In this document: positions 34,248 through 44,347 of the stretch, piece after piece
How positions within the stretch are numbered: the first letter of the stretch is position 1
Layout of the letters: each line of letters starts with the position of its first letter
Assembly (NCBI RefSeq): GCF_001456935.1
Contig: NZ_KQ758483.1
Span: 1 to 64,000 of the forward strand
Origin: [Bacillus] enclensis
GTDB lineage: Bacteria > Bacillota > Bacilli > Bacillales > Bacillaceae_B
Reading direction: 5' to 3'
Length of the DNA stretch: 64,000 nt
The notes under the pieces: model-generated
Seen by the model: the letters and a program-made list of their open reading frames with translations, nothing else
The model's database searches: none
Told to the model about the DNA's origin: nothing
Position numbers and translations under genes: made by a program

Positions 34248-34505
34248 AGCGGTTGATTGGAGGGCAAGGCGAAAACTCCTGCGGGAAGTGTAGCTAATGG
34301 GAGACCTGTCCAGCTTCAGGGCTTAGAGGCATATACCATAAGTCAACTCGTCCAATAAGGCAAAGATCTCCTTCGTGGCCGATTCGCCTTATGCCACACG
34401 CCTCTGACCAAAGCCCTTCCGCTTTTCTTACCGCAGGAACGAATGTGACGAGGAGGCTCACGGGCTACCCGCGGAAAGCGGAGTCTTGCACGGAAATCAT
34501 TAGCG
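34248..34505 (+). repeat. Family A element interrupted by a B element, copy A4
   Basis: AGCGGTTGATTGGAGGGCAA at the left, CTTGCACGGAAATCATTAGC at the right. The inner CTCCTGCGGG and CCGCAGG arms are both kept on the two sides of the B insert. Oriented with yhcX. Confidence 0.85.
34306..34429 (+). repeat. Family B element nested in A4
   Basis: CTGTCCAGCTTCAGGGCTTA to CTTCCGCTTTTCTT. Same direction as the host A element, inserted between GGGAGAC and ACCGCAGG. Confidence 0.82.
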
Positions 34506-34694
34506 GAGTAAAGGAAAGAAATTTAAAGATTATTTTAAGATTGTTCCAAACTCTTTTTTTTCTGCATGCACAAAAGTGATATTATGCTAAAATAAGAACG
34601 GTTACATTCTGTCGGATTGTGACGGAAGGTTTTAAAAGGAATCCGGGTATCTTAGATAGAACTATTTATTATACAGCTTTAGGAGGGGATCGCA
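34506..34694. other. Leader region of pgcA
   Basis: AT-rich spacer with TTTAGGAGGGG RBS at its end. No operator or riboswitch recognised. Confidence 0.4.
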
Positions 34695-36428
34695 ATGAAT
34701 TGGCAATCAGCTTGGAAAAAGTGGAGTGACTACGTACATATTGATCAAGAGATCAACGAACAATTAGGTTCATTGAAGGATGATGAAAAGGCATTGGAAG
34801 ATGCTTTCTATAAAAATCTTGAATTCGGTACTGGCGGAATGAGAGGGGAAATCGGCCCCGGGACCAATCGCATGAATATCTATACGGTGCGTAAAGCCTC
34901 TGAAGGCATGGCACGATTCATTGAACAGGAAGGGGATGGCGCGAAACGAAGAGGTGTGGCAATCGCCTATGATTCGCGTCATAAATCACCCGAGTTTGCA
35001 ATGGAGGCAGCGAAGACGCTTGCGACCCACGGCATTCAAACCTATGTATTCGATGAACTTGCTCCTACACCGGAGCTGTCTTTTGCTCTCAGATATTTAA
35101 ACGCATTCTCCGGTATCGTCGTGACAGCAAGCCACAACCCGCCGGAATATAATGGTTATAAGGTGTATGGTGAAGATGGGGCTCAGCTTCCTCCTCATAT
35201 CGCTGATGCCGTGATCGGAAAAGTAAATGAAGTGCAAAATGAACTCGAAATTGACGTGAAATCAGAAGAAGAACTGAAGTCCCAAGGGTTGATTAAGATG
35301 ATCGGGGAGGAAATCCATCAGTCGTATCTTGACCATCTGATTTCCATTTCTGAAACACCGCAGATCAGTAAGGAAGTCGATTTGAAGATAGTTTTCTCCC
35401 CACTGCACGGGACAGCCTTGAAGATGGCAGAAAGAGGGTTGACTGCACTTGGGTATGAACACATCCATATCGTCAAAGAACAGGCTGAGCCCGATCCGGA
35501 GTTTTCAACGGTTAAATCTCCCAACCCGGAAGATAAAGAGGCATTCGAACTGGCCATTCGTGACGGTAAAGAAATCGATGCCGATATCCTGATTGCAACG
35601 GACCCTGACGCCGATCGTTTGGGTGTTGCCGTCAAAGGAAAAGACGGGGATTACGTGCTGCTGACCGGGAACCAGACCGGGGCTGTCCTCATGGACTACA
35701 TCCTTTCCCGCAAACAGGAAAAAGGCATGATCCCTGATAACGGACGTGTGTTCAAAACAATTGTTACCTCCGAGCTTGGGAGAGAAGTGGCCGAACACTA
35801 CGGTGCTTCCGTAGAAGATGTCCTCACTGGATTCAAATTTATCGGTGAGAAGATCAAGCAGTATGAAGAAAGCGGGGAATATACATTCCTATTTGGATAT
35901 GAAGAAAGCTACGGCTATCTGATCGGTGATTTCGCCCGTGATAAGGACGCGGTCCAGGCCGTATTGATGGCTGCAGAAGCGGCTGCTTATTATAAGAAAC
36001 AAGGCAAGTCCTTATACGATGTCCTAAATGATTTGTATGAGCGTCATGGTTATTATCAAGAAGGACTGAAGAGTCTGACTTTGAAAGGAAAAGAAGGCGC
36101 CGAGCAGATCCAGGGCATCCTGAAAAAGTTCAGGGATGAGCCGCTTGATGAAGTGGCGGGTCTTAAAGTGGTATCGGCGGAAGATTATCAAACACAGCAA
36201 AAAGTGGAATTGGCCACAGGTGTAAAAACAGCCATTACCCTGCCGGCTTCCAATGTCTTAAAATATTTCCTTGAAGACGGTTCCTGGGTCTGCCTTCGCC
36301 CATCAGGGACAGAACCGAAAATCAAATTCTACTTCAGTGTGATCGGGAAAACCCAGGAGGAAAGCGATAAGAAATTAACCTCCCTGACAGAAGATCTTAT
36401 GAAAAAAGTAGAAAGCTTCATTCAATAA
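34695..36428 (+). CDS. pgcA: Alpha-phosphoglucomutase PgcA
   Basis: 577 residues. Active-site phosphoserine loop [13 protein letters not shown] (about 143), metal loop [10 protein letters not shown] (about 302), sugar-binding [13 protein letters not shown] (about 398) and the phosphate-binding [15 protein letters not shown] near the C-terminus. Interconverts glucose-6-P and glucose-1-P for UDP-glucose, lipoteichoic acid glycolipid anchor and teichoic acid glucosylation. In B. subtilis the glp operon lies between yhcX and pgcA; here it is absent. Confidence 0.96.
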   Translation: MNWQSAWKKWSDYVHIDQEINEQLGSLKDDEKALEDAFYKNLEFGTGGMRGEIGPGTNRMNIYTVRKASEGMARFIEQEGDGAKRRGVAIAYDSRHKSPEFAMEAAKTLATHGIQTYVFDELAPTPELSFALRYLNAFSGIVVTASHNPPEYNGYKVYGEDGAQLPPHIADAVIGKVNEVQNELEIDVKSEEELKSQGLIKMIGEEIHQSYLDHLISISETPQISKEVDLKIVFSPLHGTALKMAERGLTALGYEHIHIVKEQAEPDPEFSTVKSPNPEDKEAFELAIRDGKEIDADILIATDPDADRLGVAVKGKDGDYVLLTGNQTGAVLMDYILSRKQEKGMIPDNGRVFKTIVTSELGREVAEHYGASVEDVLTGFKFIGEKIKQYEESGEYTFLFGYEESYGYLIGDFARDKDAVQAVLMAAEAAAYYKKQGKSLYDVLNDLYERHGYYQEGLKSLTLKGKEGAEQIQGILKKFRDEPLDEVAGLKVVSAEDYQTQQKVELATGVKTAITLPASNVLKYFLEDGSWVCLRPSGTEPKIKFYFSVIGKTQEESDKKLTSLTEDLMKKVESFIQ

Positions 36429-36431
36429 TAA

Positions 36432-36476
36432 ATTCGCCCGCTCCTTCCTGCCCGAAAGCAGTGAGGGGCGGGCCTG
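36432..36476 (+). terminator. Possible terminator after pgcA
   Basis: GCCCGCTCC and GGGGCGGGC form a strong stem, but only a CTGTTT tail follows. Confidence 0.5.
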
Positions 36477-36562
36477 TTTCACGGCTGTGAGTATACAATT
36501 GCCGCGGGAAGAAATGCTGGGCATATAGACAGCTGACAACTTAGTTAAAAGGAGAATGCAGG

Positions 36563-37285
36563 ATGTTAAAGGATCAAATTGCAATCATAACAGGAGCTTC
36601 AAGAGGGATAGGGCGCGAAATCGCGCAGCAGTTTTCAAAAGAAAATACAAAGCTCTCGCTTGTTGGAAGTTCCAAAGAAATACATAAAACAGCTGGGGAG
36701 CTTAAAGAAAACGGTTTTGAACATGTGATATCCATTCAAGCGTATGTGTCGAAAGAAGACGATGTAAAAAAAATCGTCGATGAAACTCTTTCTGCATACG
36801 GAAGAATCGATATTTTAGTCAATAACGCAGGCGTCGGGTTCTTCAAGCCGACTGAAGAAGTGACTGCTGCCGAATGGAAGAACATTTTTGATGTGAACGT
36901 ACAGGGTGTCTTCCTTTGCTCAAAAGCTGTTCTGCCGCATATGAAGGAACAAAAATTCGGAACAATCATTACGATTTCTTCCGATGTTGCCCGCTATACA
37001 ATCCCAAATGGTTCTGCCTATGTGGCCACTAAATATGCAGTCCAGGGCTTCTGCGGTTCGCTTGCCCAGGAAGTGAGGGAATATGGAATCAGGGTCGGAA
37101 CGATCAACCCGGGGATGGTCGATACGTACTTTGCAGACTCGCAGCAGGGACTTCCGGAGAAAGAAGACTGGCTGAAGGTGGAGGACATCGCTAAGTCGGT
37201 CATTTACATGGCTTCCGCACCGAAACATATGCTGATCGATGAAATCAAGATCCATCCATTTGCACAGGACTATCCAATAGCGTAA
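36563..37285 (+). CDS. Short-chain dehydrogenase/reductase
   Basis: 240 residues. Cofactor motif TGASRGIGREIA, NNAGVGFF, and the catalytic Ser/Tyr/Lys in ITISSDVARYTIPNGSAYVA-TKYA. Classical SDR with preference for NADP(H) suggested by the basic residue after the glycine motif. Substrate unknown; FabG-like annotation would be generic. AAAGGAG RBS. Confidence 0.85.
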   Translation: MLKDQIAIITGASRGIGREIAQQFSKENTKLSLVGSSKEIHKTAGELKENGFEHVISIQAYVSKEDDVKKIVDETLSAYGRIDILVNNAGVGFFKPTEEVTAAEWKNIFDVNVQGVFLCSKAVLPHMKEQKFGTIITISSDVARYTIPNGSAYVATKYAVQGFCGSLAQEVREYGIRVGTINPGMVDTYFADSQQGLPEKEDWLKVEDIAKSVIYMASAPKHMLIDEIKIHPFAQDYPIA

Positions 37286-37289
37286 CAGG

Positions 37290-37322
37290 GAAAAAGGGGG
37301 GCGGCTGCTCCCCTCTTTTTCA
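37290..37322 (+). terminator. Terminator after the SDR gene
   Basis: AAAAAGGGGGGC pairs with GCTCCCCTCTTTTT. Confidence 0.78.
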
Positions 37323-37470
37323 TGTAACGGAGAGTGAATGGTTTTCCATAGATGTTGATGAAAGCAGCTGTTTGCCCGATGAAATTCCTTTTTTATCTTG
37401 AATCCAATAATATCAGGGGACACGTACATTGCCCGGAGCTGTGCCTTTGTAGATTAGAATGATTATCAAA

Positions 37471-37580
37471 AGATCATATAATTCGAAAATGGATCATATT
37501 TTTCCGGAATGGATCATAAATCCTGAAACAGGCGCGTATTTTTTGTCGAATGGATCATAAATTCCTGAAATGGATCATAA
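37471..37580. repeat. 20-21 bp periodic TGGATCATA array
   Basis: TGGATCATA occurs at 37490, 37510, 37551 and 37571, with a related AGATCATA at 37471 and a degenerate unit near 37531, giving a unit of about 20 bp such as CATAAATTCCTGAAATGGAT. No coding capacity. Confidence 0.75.
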
Positions 37581-37929
37581 ATGGTTTCTGCCATCATGTT
37601 CAATCAATAAAAGCCTGTCTGTCAGCGACCATTAAAATACGGGCTCTAAGATAAAAAACGGACTAAAACGATCAAATATTGTCAGTAAACGAGAAAAATA
37701 CATCTAAAAAGGGCAGATACCGGTGATCAGAGCCTGTTCAATTCCATTTTGTGAATGGGCCACGGTACCTGTCCCCCTGGCTCACCCGCCCTGGCTCATA
37801 AACAGCCGAAAACGAAACGAACGGATGTTTTCAGTCAAAAGTCGTACAAAAATTCCTTCTTTCTTAGAATATCGGATTCCGAACAAAGCTGTATAATGAT
37901 AGTAAGAGACAAGAGAGGACGATGCAGGG
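37581..37929. other. Spacer upstream of yhcY
   Basis: Contains CCTGGCTCA twice 14 bp apart near 37776-37799 and a CGGTACCTGTCCCCC string; otherwise nothing recognised. Confidence 0.4.
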
Positions 37930-39045
37930 ATGAATGAGGAGGCACTTTCAAACATCGAGCTTTTGAAAGAAATTGCCGAGTTTTTGAATAATGAAACGGA
38001 ACAGTGTGATATGCTCCACGGGGCTTTGAAAAAATTGATCAAGGGCACCAGTTTTACGACGGGGTGGATCTTTTTTATAGAGGAAGGCGGGAAGCATCAG
38101 CTTGCTTCTTATGAAGATCTTCCGGAATCTCTTGAGAACAATGGCTGCGAACTGATGCATAATGGCGGATGCTGGTGTGTCAATCGTTTCCGCCAAGGGA
38201 AGCTTACAAAAGCTTCGAATATCATTGAATGTCAAAGGATCGAAAAAGCCATCGACGAAAAAAGGGGAGAAACCGACGGTATCACGTACCATGCTACCGT
38301 CCCGCTTTCGTCAGGTGATGAGGCTTACGGATTGCTGAATGTTGCGGCACCGAATAAGACCCATTTTTCCAAGGATGAATTAGCCTTGCTGGAATCCGTC
38401 GCTTTTCAGATAGGATCGGCAATCAAACGGATCGCCCTGACAAAAAAAGAACAGGAAATCGCATTGCTTGCCGAGCGGAACAGGCTGGCGAGGGATCTTC
38501 ATGATTCCGTTAATCAGTTATTATTCTCCCTTACACTTACGGCTAGAGGCGGGGTGGAAATGACCTCAGAGGAACAAGTGAAGGAAACGTTTCAAACCGT
38601 CCAGACCCTTGCGCAGGAAGCATTATCTGAAATGAGGGCGCTGATCTGGCAGCTGCGGCCCCACGGCCTTGAAAACGGACTGGTGGAAGCAGTAAAAGGA
38701 TATTCCGATATGCTTGGCCTGACTCTTGAAGCAAAAGTGGAAGGCGTCATTTCCTTAAGTTCAAAAGTGGAAGAGGTTCTCTGGAGGGTGAGTCAGGAGG
38801 CACTGAATAACTGTAAGAAGCATGCAGGCGTAAATACAATCCACTATCTTCTAAAAGATGATGGTAAAAAAGTTTCCCTTTTGATCCAGGATAAGGGGGA
38901 CGGTTTTCAGTACGATGAGGCACAGCCGCTCCCTTCCATCGGGATCGAAAGCATGAAAGAGCGGGTGAAAAGCCTGGGCGGGACGTTTCTAATGAAAAGT
39001 GCCCTCGGGAAAGGTACAAAATTAACGGCGGAAATTCCGTACTAG
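37930..39045 (+). CDS. yhcY: Sensor histidine kinase YhcY (NarX/LiaS-type)
   Basis: 371 residues without membrane helices. A GAF domain (about 25-170) with a cysteine-rich CELMHNGGCWCVNRF stretch that could bind a metal or cofactor is followed by a HisKA_3 dimerisation domain with phospho-acceptor His in LARDLHDSVNQLLF (about 195) and an HATPase domain (about 265-370). Cytoplasmic sensing. Paired with the response regulator that follows after 11 bp. Confidence 0.9.
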   Translation: MNEEALSNIELLKEIAEFLNNETEQCDMLHGALKKLIKGTSFTTGWIFFIEEGGKHQLASYEDLPESLENNGCELMHNGGCWCVNRFRQGKLTKASNIIECQRIEKAIDEKRGETDGITYHATVPLSSGDEAYGLLNVAAPNKTHFSKDELALLESVAFQIGSAIKRIALTKKEQEIALLAERNRLARDLHDSVNQLLFSLTLTARGGVEMTSEEQVKETFQTVQTLAQEALSEMRALIWQLRPHGLENGLVEAVKGYSDMLGLTLEAKVEGVISLSSKVEEVLWRVSQEALNNCKKHAGVNTIHYLLKDDGKKVSLLIQDKGDGFQYDEAQPLPSIGIESMKERVKSLGGTFLMKSALGKGTKLTAEIPY

Positions 39046-39056
39046 GAGGACCGGGT

Positions 39057-39692
39057 ATGTCGATTAGGATTTTGATTGCAGATGATCATCATGTAGTGAG
39101 AAGGGGACTTGTCTTCTTTTTAAAAACACAAAAAGATATAGAAATCGCAGGGGAAGCAAAAAATGGCGCTGAAGCCGTTCAGTTGGCAGAAAGGCTGAAG
39201 CCAGACCTGATCTTGATGGATCTCATGATGCCGGTCATGGATGGAATCGAAGCGACGAAGGAAATCAAAAAGAAGCATGGGGACGCTATCCAAATCCTGA
39301 TGCTTACGAGTTTTTCAGATCAAAATCATGTGATACCGGCAATCGAAGCTGGAGCCGCCGGTTATCAGTTGAAGGATATCGAACCTGATGAACTCGTCGC
39401 AAGTATCCGGAAGCTGTTGTCGGGGGAAAACTCCCTTCATCCGAAAGCAACCAATCATTTGCTGACAAGGATTTCGAAACAGGATCCCCCTCATAAAATC
39501 CATGCTCTTACAAAAAGGGAAAAAGATGTTTTGGCCGAGTTGACAAAGGGGAAAAGTAATAAGGAAATTGCTTCAAGCCTGTTCATTACGGAGAAAACGG
39601 TTAAGACCCATATCTCCAACATATTCTCGAAACTTGAAGTATCCGATCGAACACAAGCGGCACTTTATGCTGTGAAACATAATCTTGCTTGA
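39057..39692 (+). CDS. yhcZ: NarL/LuxR-family response regulator YhcZ
   Basis: 211 residues. Receiver domain with the acidic pocket DDHH and the phospho-acceptor Asp in LILMDLMMPVMDG (about 54); Thr in MLTSFSD and Lys in YQLKDIE. C-terminal LuxR helix-turn-helix LTKREKDVLAELTKGKSNKE and KTVKTHISNIFSKLEVSDR. Output for YhcY; target genes unknown, though yhdA immediately downstream is a candidate. Confidence 0.93.
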   Translation: MSIRILIADDHHVVRRGLVFFLKTQKDIEIAGEAKNGAEAVQLAERLKPDLILMDLMMPVMDGIEATKEIKKKHGDAIQILMLTSFSDQNHVIPAIEAGAAGYQLKDIEPDELVASIRKLLSGENSLHPKATNHLLTRISKQDPPHKIHALTKREKDVLAELTKGKSNKEIASSLFITEKTVKTHISNIFSKLEVSDRTQAALYAVKHNLA

Positions 39693-39712
39693 AAAGAAAG
39701 GACGTTTTGAAC

Positions 39713-40258
39713 ATGGACATCGTGATTATCAACGGAAGTCCCAGGAAAAAGGGGCGCACCGGAATTGCATCCCGCCATATCGGGAGGACATACGGCGCAG
39801 AGGTGATTGATCTCAGTGACGGCACGCTGCCTCTTTATACGGGGGAACAGGACCAGGCTGAACTTCAATCCGTACAGAACTTGAAAAAAAAAGTGAAAAG
39901 AGCAGATGCTGTCATTTTAGCTTCCCCTGAATATCACAGCGGTATGAGTGGAGCATTAAAGAACGCCTTGGATTTTCTCAGCAGCGAACAATTTGCGCAT
40001 AAGCCGGTGGCCCTGCTCTCATGTGCCGGGGGAGGGAAAGGCGGAATCAACTGCCTGAATAACCTGCGAATTGTCGCAAGGGGCGTTTATGCCAATGTCA
40101 TCCCTAAACAGCTGGTACTGGATCCTCATTGTTTTGATTATGACAATGACGGCCTTCTGGATGATCCGGCAAAACTGGTGGATGATATGGTAAGGGAATT
40201 GAAAATTTATGTGAAAGCAGCGGAGATTGTAAAGTCTGAAACTGCAGCGGAACGATAG
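39713..40258 (+). CDS. yhdA: NADPH-dependent FMN reductase (AzoR2/YhdA-like)
   Basis: 181 residues. N-terminal INGSPRKKGRTGIASRHI is the FMN phosphate loop; LASPEYHSGMSGALKNALDF is the family signature. Reduces flavins, azo compounds and quinones. Start at the ATG after GAAAGGA; a TTG two codons earlier is an alternative. It follows the YhcYZ system by about 20 bp and is probably in the same operon. Confidence 0.85.
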   Translation: MDIVIINGSPRKKGRTGIASRHIGRTYGAEVIDLSDGTLPLYTGEQDQAELQSVQNLKKKVKRADAVILASPEYHSGMSGALKNALDFLSSEQFAHKPVALLSCAGGGKGGINCLNNLRIVARGVYANVIPKQLVLDPHCFDYDNDGLLDDPAKLVDDMVRELKIYVKAAEIVKSETAAER

Positions 40259-40265
40259 GAGTGAT

Positions 40266-40294
40266 GGAAACCGGCAGCGCCGGTTTCTTTTTTA
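40266..40294 (+). terminator. Terminator after yhdA
   Basis: GAAACCGGC / GCCGGTTTC, loop AGC-like, T6 tail. Confidence 0.88.
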
Positions 40295-40326
40295 TGGCAT
40301 AATTCCGCTTCTTCAACCAAATACTA

Positions 40327-40356
40327 AAAGCTGATTCAGCAATGCTGAATCAGCGC
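40327..40356 (-). terminator. Terminator after yhdB
   Basis: Perfect GCTGATTCAGCA / TGCTGAATCAGC hairpin followed on the minus strand by TTTTAGT. Confidence 0.75.
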
Positions 40357-40375
40357 GGTTAGGTGGAATTCTCGT

Positions 40376-40630
40376 TTACATCTCTGCAAATGTTTCCTCA
40401 AGTGGTTGCTCGACACTGAAGGTATAATTTGCATGTTCAATATATCGCAGTAATGTGTAAAGGTTCCGTTCAACAACGGTATAGTCCTTTGAAAAGTGAT
40501 AGGCGTGCAGGAATTGTTCGATCCTCTTCGAAAGAAGGTCATCTTTCGTCCTTACCATCAGGATGAGCAGGTTGTCCCATTCTGAGCGGTGTGTGTAGTA
40601 CAGGGCCCGGTCGTAATCGACTTTATTCAC
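40376..40630 (-). CDS. yhdB: YhdB-like small protein
   Basis: 84 residues from a GTG start with AAGGAGGG upstream. VNKVDYDRALYYTHRSEWDN, LLILMVRTKDDLLSKRIEQF, ending VEQPLEETFAEM. A soluble, mostly helical protein of unknown function. Identified mainly by length and by its place between yhdA and yhdC. Confidence 0.75.
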   Translation of the reverse strand: MNKVDYDRALYYTHRSEWDNLLILMVRTKDDLLSKRIEQFLHAYHFSKDYTVVERNLYTLLRYIEHANYTFSVEQPLEETFAEM

Positions 40631-40801
40631 TTTGATATCCCTCCTTCTGAAGGGGGTAATCTTATTGTGTGACGAAACCTGGATTAATTCCGCTGAAAAA
40701 CTTGGCACTCCCTGCTTCACTGACTTTCCTTCTATTGGGTGAATGAGTTTTGAATTTTTACATCATCCTAAGAAATGTAAGAAAATATTAGAGGTGATGA
40801 T

Positions 40802-41119
40802 ATGAAAAAGTTGTTGATGATACTGGTTCCTGTATTCTTTCTTTTCTTTTCAACCAATGTCCATGCACAGCAGCCGCAGCCTTCCGATTATGCGAAGTTC
40901 GGCCGTATAGCCACAGCAGTCATGAAGGAAGATTATCCAGGACAGCCATTGAAGGACTACCAATATCAAGGGCGTCAAAAAATTGATGAAAAAAGACTTG
41001 CCGATTACTTTGAATTCACTGTCCAGGAAAACAATCAGGAAAAAACGGTCATCGTCAAGGTGATTCATGACCTGGCTAATGAAAAGACGTTGAATATTGC
41101 TGTAGAAGAGAAAAAATGA
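40802..41119 (+). CDS. yhdC: Exported YhdC-like protein (DUF3889)
   Basis: 105 residues. Signal peptide MKKLLMILVPVFFLFFSTNV followed by HAQQ, so cleavage near Ala24. The mature part has YAKFGRIATAVMKEDYPGQP and FEFTVQENNQEKTVIVKV, like the DUF3889 family. Secreted, function unknown. TTAGAGGTGAT RBS. Confidence 0.82.
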   Translation: MKKLLMILVPVFFLFFSTNVHAQQPQPSDYAKFGRIATAVMKEDYPGQPLKDYQYQGRQKIDEKRLADYFEFTVQENNQEKTVIVKVIHDLANEKTLNIAVEEKK

Positions 41120-41137
41120 ATGAACAGATGAACAGAT

Positions 41138-41167
41138 GACTGACTCGGCTTGAGTCAGTTTTTTATT
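41138..41167 (+). terminator. Terminator after yhdC
   Basis: ACTGACTC / GAGTCAGT with loop GGCTT, T6 tail. Confidence 0.85.
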
Positions 41168-41328
41168 TGTTGGGGGCGTTTTCGCCGGTAAGTAAAAATT
41201 ATCCGCTGATTCAGTGTCCCCCGTCAGAATTATTTGATAAAATGAATGTATTCAAAAAAGAAGGGAGCCATTATCCAATGTGATTTGTCTTTTACCTTTA
41301 CACTAATTGAATAGAAGGAGGAAAAGAC

Positions 41329-42510
41329 ATGGCTTCTAAATCTTTTCGGCATCTCTGGGTAGGCCAGGCACTTGCGAATATAGGGGATATCGTATACATT
41401 GTGGCATTGATCTCCCTGATTCATAAGATAACCGGGTCACCTTTATTTCTGACTGCGGTGCCGCTGGTCATCACGTTTTCCAGATTCATCAGCAGTGTGG
41501 CGGCTCCGCTTTTAATGAACCGGACACAAATGAAATCCTTGATTGCGTATTCACAGCTTGCGAAGACGGTGCTGCTTATTCTTTTTTTGCTATGCGTTTT
41601 ATTTTCAATCGGCAATGTGTGGGTATATCTGGGTGTTGCAAGCATGATTTCCTTTTTGGACGGCTGGGCACTTCCCGCAAGGAACGCCTATGTCCCATTC
41701 ATTGTTAAACGCGAAGAATTGATGGGGGCCAATGGTTTTTTATCGACTGTTGATCAATCCATTCAATTTTCGAGCTGGGCTATCGGGGGACTCCTGTTAA
41801 CCCTCTTAAATGAAAGCCTTTTGTTCGTGCTGGTCATCCTTCTGTTTCTGATCAGTACGCTTTATATGCTGAAGCTGCCCGTCATTCCGGGTACCACACT
41901 AAAGCAAAAGAAACATTGGTGGAAACAAATCGGGGAAGGCTGGTCTGAGGTGAAGAGGAATGGCAGGCTAAGGAGCATATTCTTCATTTACGGTTTGGAA
42001 TCGGCGGCCGGAACGGTGTGGATAGCTGCAGTACTTTATCTGTATGTTGACATTGTCCTCAGTCGTAATGAATCTTGGTGGGGATTCATCAACAGCAGCT
42101 TTTTCGCAGGACTTGTGATTGCATCTTATTTAGTGTTTAAACTGCACGGCTTGTTTTCACGGAGGAGATCTGTGTGGCTGCCCTTATGCATGGTCATGAC
42201 CTCGCTGGTTACGCTTATCTTCGCCTGGAACCAGTCTGCCTTGTTTGCACTGATCCTGTCGGTGATTTTCGGTGCATTCGATCAAGTGAAAACCATCATC
42301 CTGCAAACCTGCTTGCAGGAAACTGCGTCCCATGAGGAAATAGGAAAAGTTTACGCTGCACAAGGTGCATTGACGACACTGATATTCGGTCTCTCATCCT
42401 TGGGAGTCGGATTGCTCCTTGAGGTCACTACCGTCCAGATCATTTTCACCATCTCGGCACTACTGCTGATGATGACCCTGATCCCGATAGTATCTCTAAA
42501 AAAAGCATAA
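41329..42510 (+). CDS. MFS transporter (macrolide-efflux-like)
   Basis: 393 residues with about 11-12 hydrophobic helices, N-terminal FRHLWVGQALANIGDIVYIV typical of the MFS_3/MefA-like branch (YfiS, ErmB-like exporters). A conserved-type interhelical loop GWALPARNAYVPFIVKREEL is present. Substrate unknown; drug or lipid export is inferred from the family. AGAAGGAGG RBS. Confidence 0.82.
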   Translation: MASKSFRHLWVGQALANIGDIVYIVALISLIHKITGSPLFLTAVPLVITFSRFISSVAAPLLMNRTQMKSLIAYSQLAKTVLLILFLLCVLFSIGNVWVYLGVASMISFLDGWALPARNAYVPFIVKREELMGANGFLSTVDQSIQFSSWAIGGLLLTLLNESLLFVLVILLFLISTLYMLKLPVIPGTTLKQKKHWWKQIGEGWSEVKRNGRLRSIFFIYGLESAAGTVWIAAVLYLYVDIVLSRNESWWGFINSSFFAGLVIASYLVFKLHGLFSRRRSVWLPLCMVMTSLVTLIFAWNQSALFALILSVIFGAFDQVKTIILQTCLQETASHEEIGKVYAAQGALTTLIFGLSSLGVGLLLEVTTVQIIFTISALLLMMTLIPIVSLKKA

Positions 42511-42516
42511 ATAAGA

Positions 42517-42558
42517 AGAGGGCTGCATTCGATTATTGAAAACGGATGCAGCTTTTTT
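42517..42558 (+). terminator. Terminator after the MFS gene
   Basis: GGCTGCATTCG pairs with CGGATGCAGCT across a short loop, then T7. Confidence 0.85.
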
Positions 42559-42591
42559 TACGAAGTCATCTTATTTGTTATACCAGGTTCC

Positions 42592-42820
42592 AGCAATTGA
42601 TTGGAGTGGAAGACGAAGACTCCTATTAGAAATGCGGAAGGGCTTTGTTCAGAGGCGTGTGGCATAAATCGAATCGGCCTTGAAGGCGTTCTTTGCCTTC
42701 TTGGTCGGTTTGGCTTATGACATGTGCCTCTAAGCCCTGCAGCTGGACAGTTCCTCCTTCATTAAGGAGGCTCACGAGTCACCCGCGGAAAGCGAAGTCT
42801 TCCACGGAAATCAAATGCGG
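42592..42820 (+). repeat. Family A element interrupted by a B element, copy A5
   Basis: AGCAATTGATTGGAGTGGAA at the left; CTTCCACGGAAATCAAATGC at the right; both ends carry the same T>C-type covariant change (GTGGAAG/CTTCCAC), so end pairing is kept. Oriented with the upstream MFS gene, whose terminator lies 35 bp before it. Confidence 0.85.
42631..42750 (-). repeat. Family B element nested in A5
   Basis: From AATGCGGAAGGGCTTTG to CAGCTGGACAG; opposite in direction to the host. Nearly identical to the B copy in A3, with only a couple of differences in about 120 bp. Confidence 0.85.
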
Positions 42821-42928
42821 TATTATGAGGACTCAAAATAAAATTGACTTCTATCTTAATGAGAACAGACTCATGAATCACTCTCCCCTCTCATACATTG
42901 TGATAAGAGTAAAAAGAGGGGGATGACC

Positions 42929-44341
42929 ATGAACCTAGAGGAACAAAAGCAATTGCAGAACGCAATTGGCGAAATAACCGAAATAGCTGCCGGATTCGGA
43001 CTCGACTTTTATCCGATGAGATATGAAATCTGTCCCGCTGAAATCATTTATACATTTGGTGCGTATGGAATGCCGACCCGCTTCTCCCATTGGAGCTTCG
43101 GAAAGCAATTTCATAAAATGAAGCTTCAATACGATCTCGGACTCAGCAAAATTTATGAACTGGTCATCAATTCAGATCCATGCTACGCATTCCTGCTCGA
43201 TTCAAACTCATTGATTCAGAATAAGTTGATCGTTGCCCATGTACTCGCACATTGTGATTTCTTTAAAAATAATGTGAGATTTCAAAATACAAAACGCGAT
43301 ATGGTGGAAAGCATGTCGGCGACAGCCGAACGTGTACGAAGATACGAAATCGAACATGGGAAACAGGAAGTGGAAAACTTCCTCGATGCCGTCCTTGCCA
43401 TTGATGAACATATCGACCCTTCCCTTATGAGGCCCAAGCTTTCATGGACGATGGACGATGTGGAATGGGTGGAAGAAGAGGTAAACCCGGTCACACCATA
43501 TGATGACCTGTGGTCGCTTGACGAGAAACCGAAAAAGCGTCAAACCAAAAAAGTGAAAAAGAAGTTTCCGCCCCAGCCGGAGAAGGATATCCTTCTTTTC
43601 ATCGAGCAATACAGCCGGGAACTGTCGGATTGGCAAAGGGACATCCTCACGATGATGAGAGAAGAAATGCTCTATTTCTGGCCTCAGCTTGAAACCAAGA
43701 TCATGAATGAAGGCTGGGCTTCTTATTGGCATCAGCGGATTATCAGGGAAATGGACCTGACAAGCGGAGAGGCAATTGAATTTGCCAAGCTGAATGCAGG
43801 GGTGGTACAGCCATCGCGGACGGGAATAAATCCATACTACCTGGGATTGAAAATTTTTGAAGATATCGAAGAGCGCTATGATAATCCGACCGAGGAAATG
43901 ATAAAACGGGGTGTAAAACCAGGATCCGGACGGGATAAAATGTTCGAAGTGAGGGAAATCGAATCGGATATCTCCTTCTTACGCAATTATTTAACGAAGG
44001 ATCTAGTGATGAGAGAAGATATGTATCTATTCCAGAAGCAGGGTAAGGATTATAAGATCGTTGATAAAGAGTGGACCGCGGTGAGGGATCAGCTTGTAAG
44101 TATGAGAGTAAACGGTGGTTTTCCGTATATTACCGTGACCGACGGTGATTACATGAAGAGCGGGGAACTTTATCTTAAACACTGGTTTGAGGATGTTGAG
44201 CTTGATATTAAATACCTTGAGAAAGTGCTTCCTTATATCCACCGCCTCTGGGGCAGACCTGTCCATATCGAAACACATGTGGAGAACCGGGATATGCTGT
44301 TCACTTATGACGGAAGGAGCGTTCAGAGGAAATATCTCTGA
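42929..44341 (+). CDS. spoVR: SpoVR stage V sporulation protein
   Basis: 470 residues, matching SpoVR (468 in B. subtilis). [40 protein letters not shown], and [12 protein letters not shown] (with the conserved His/Asp pattern) near the N-terminus; C-terminal segment [20 protein letters not shown]. Required for cortex formation in B. subtilis. The gene family co-occurs with prkA and yhbH, both in this window. ATG chosen with AGAGGGGG 8 nt upstream; an ATG 6 bp earlier is too close. Confidence 0.95.
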   Translation: MNLEEQKQLQNAIGEITEIAAGFGLDFYPMRYEICPAEIIYTFGAYGMPTRFSHWSFGKQFHKMKLQYDLGLSKIYELVINSDPCYAFLLDSNSLIQNKLIVAHVLAHCDFFKNNVRFQNTKRDMVESMSATAERVRRYEIEHGKQEVENFLDAVLAIDEHIDPSLMRPKLSWTMDDVEWVEEEVNPVTPYDDLWSLDEKPKKRQTKKVKKKFPPQPEKDILLFIEQYSRELSDWQRDILTMMREEMLYFWPQLETKIMNEGWASYWHQRIIREMDLTSGEAIEFAKLNAGVVQPSRTGINPYYLGLKIFEDIEERYDNPTEEMIKRGVKPGSGRDKMFEVREIESDISFLRNYLTKDLVMREDMYLFQKQGKDYKIVDKEWTAVRDQLVSMRVNGGFPYITVTDGDYMKSGELYLKHWFEDVELDIKYLEKVLPYIHRLWGRPVHIETHVENRDMLFTYDGRSVQRKYL

Positions 44342-44347
44342 GCCGGA

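Noticed and set aside
42693..42926. 77-codon frame starting MPSWSVWLMTCASKPCSW
   Set aside because: Repeat-borne copy of the frame at 31 kb; leads into the spoVR RBS without its own signals.
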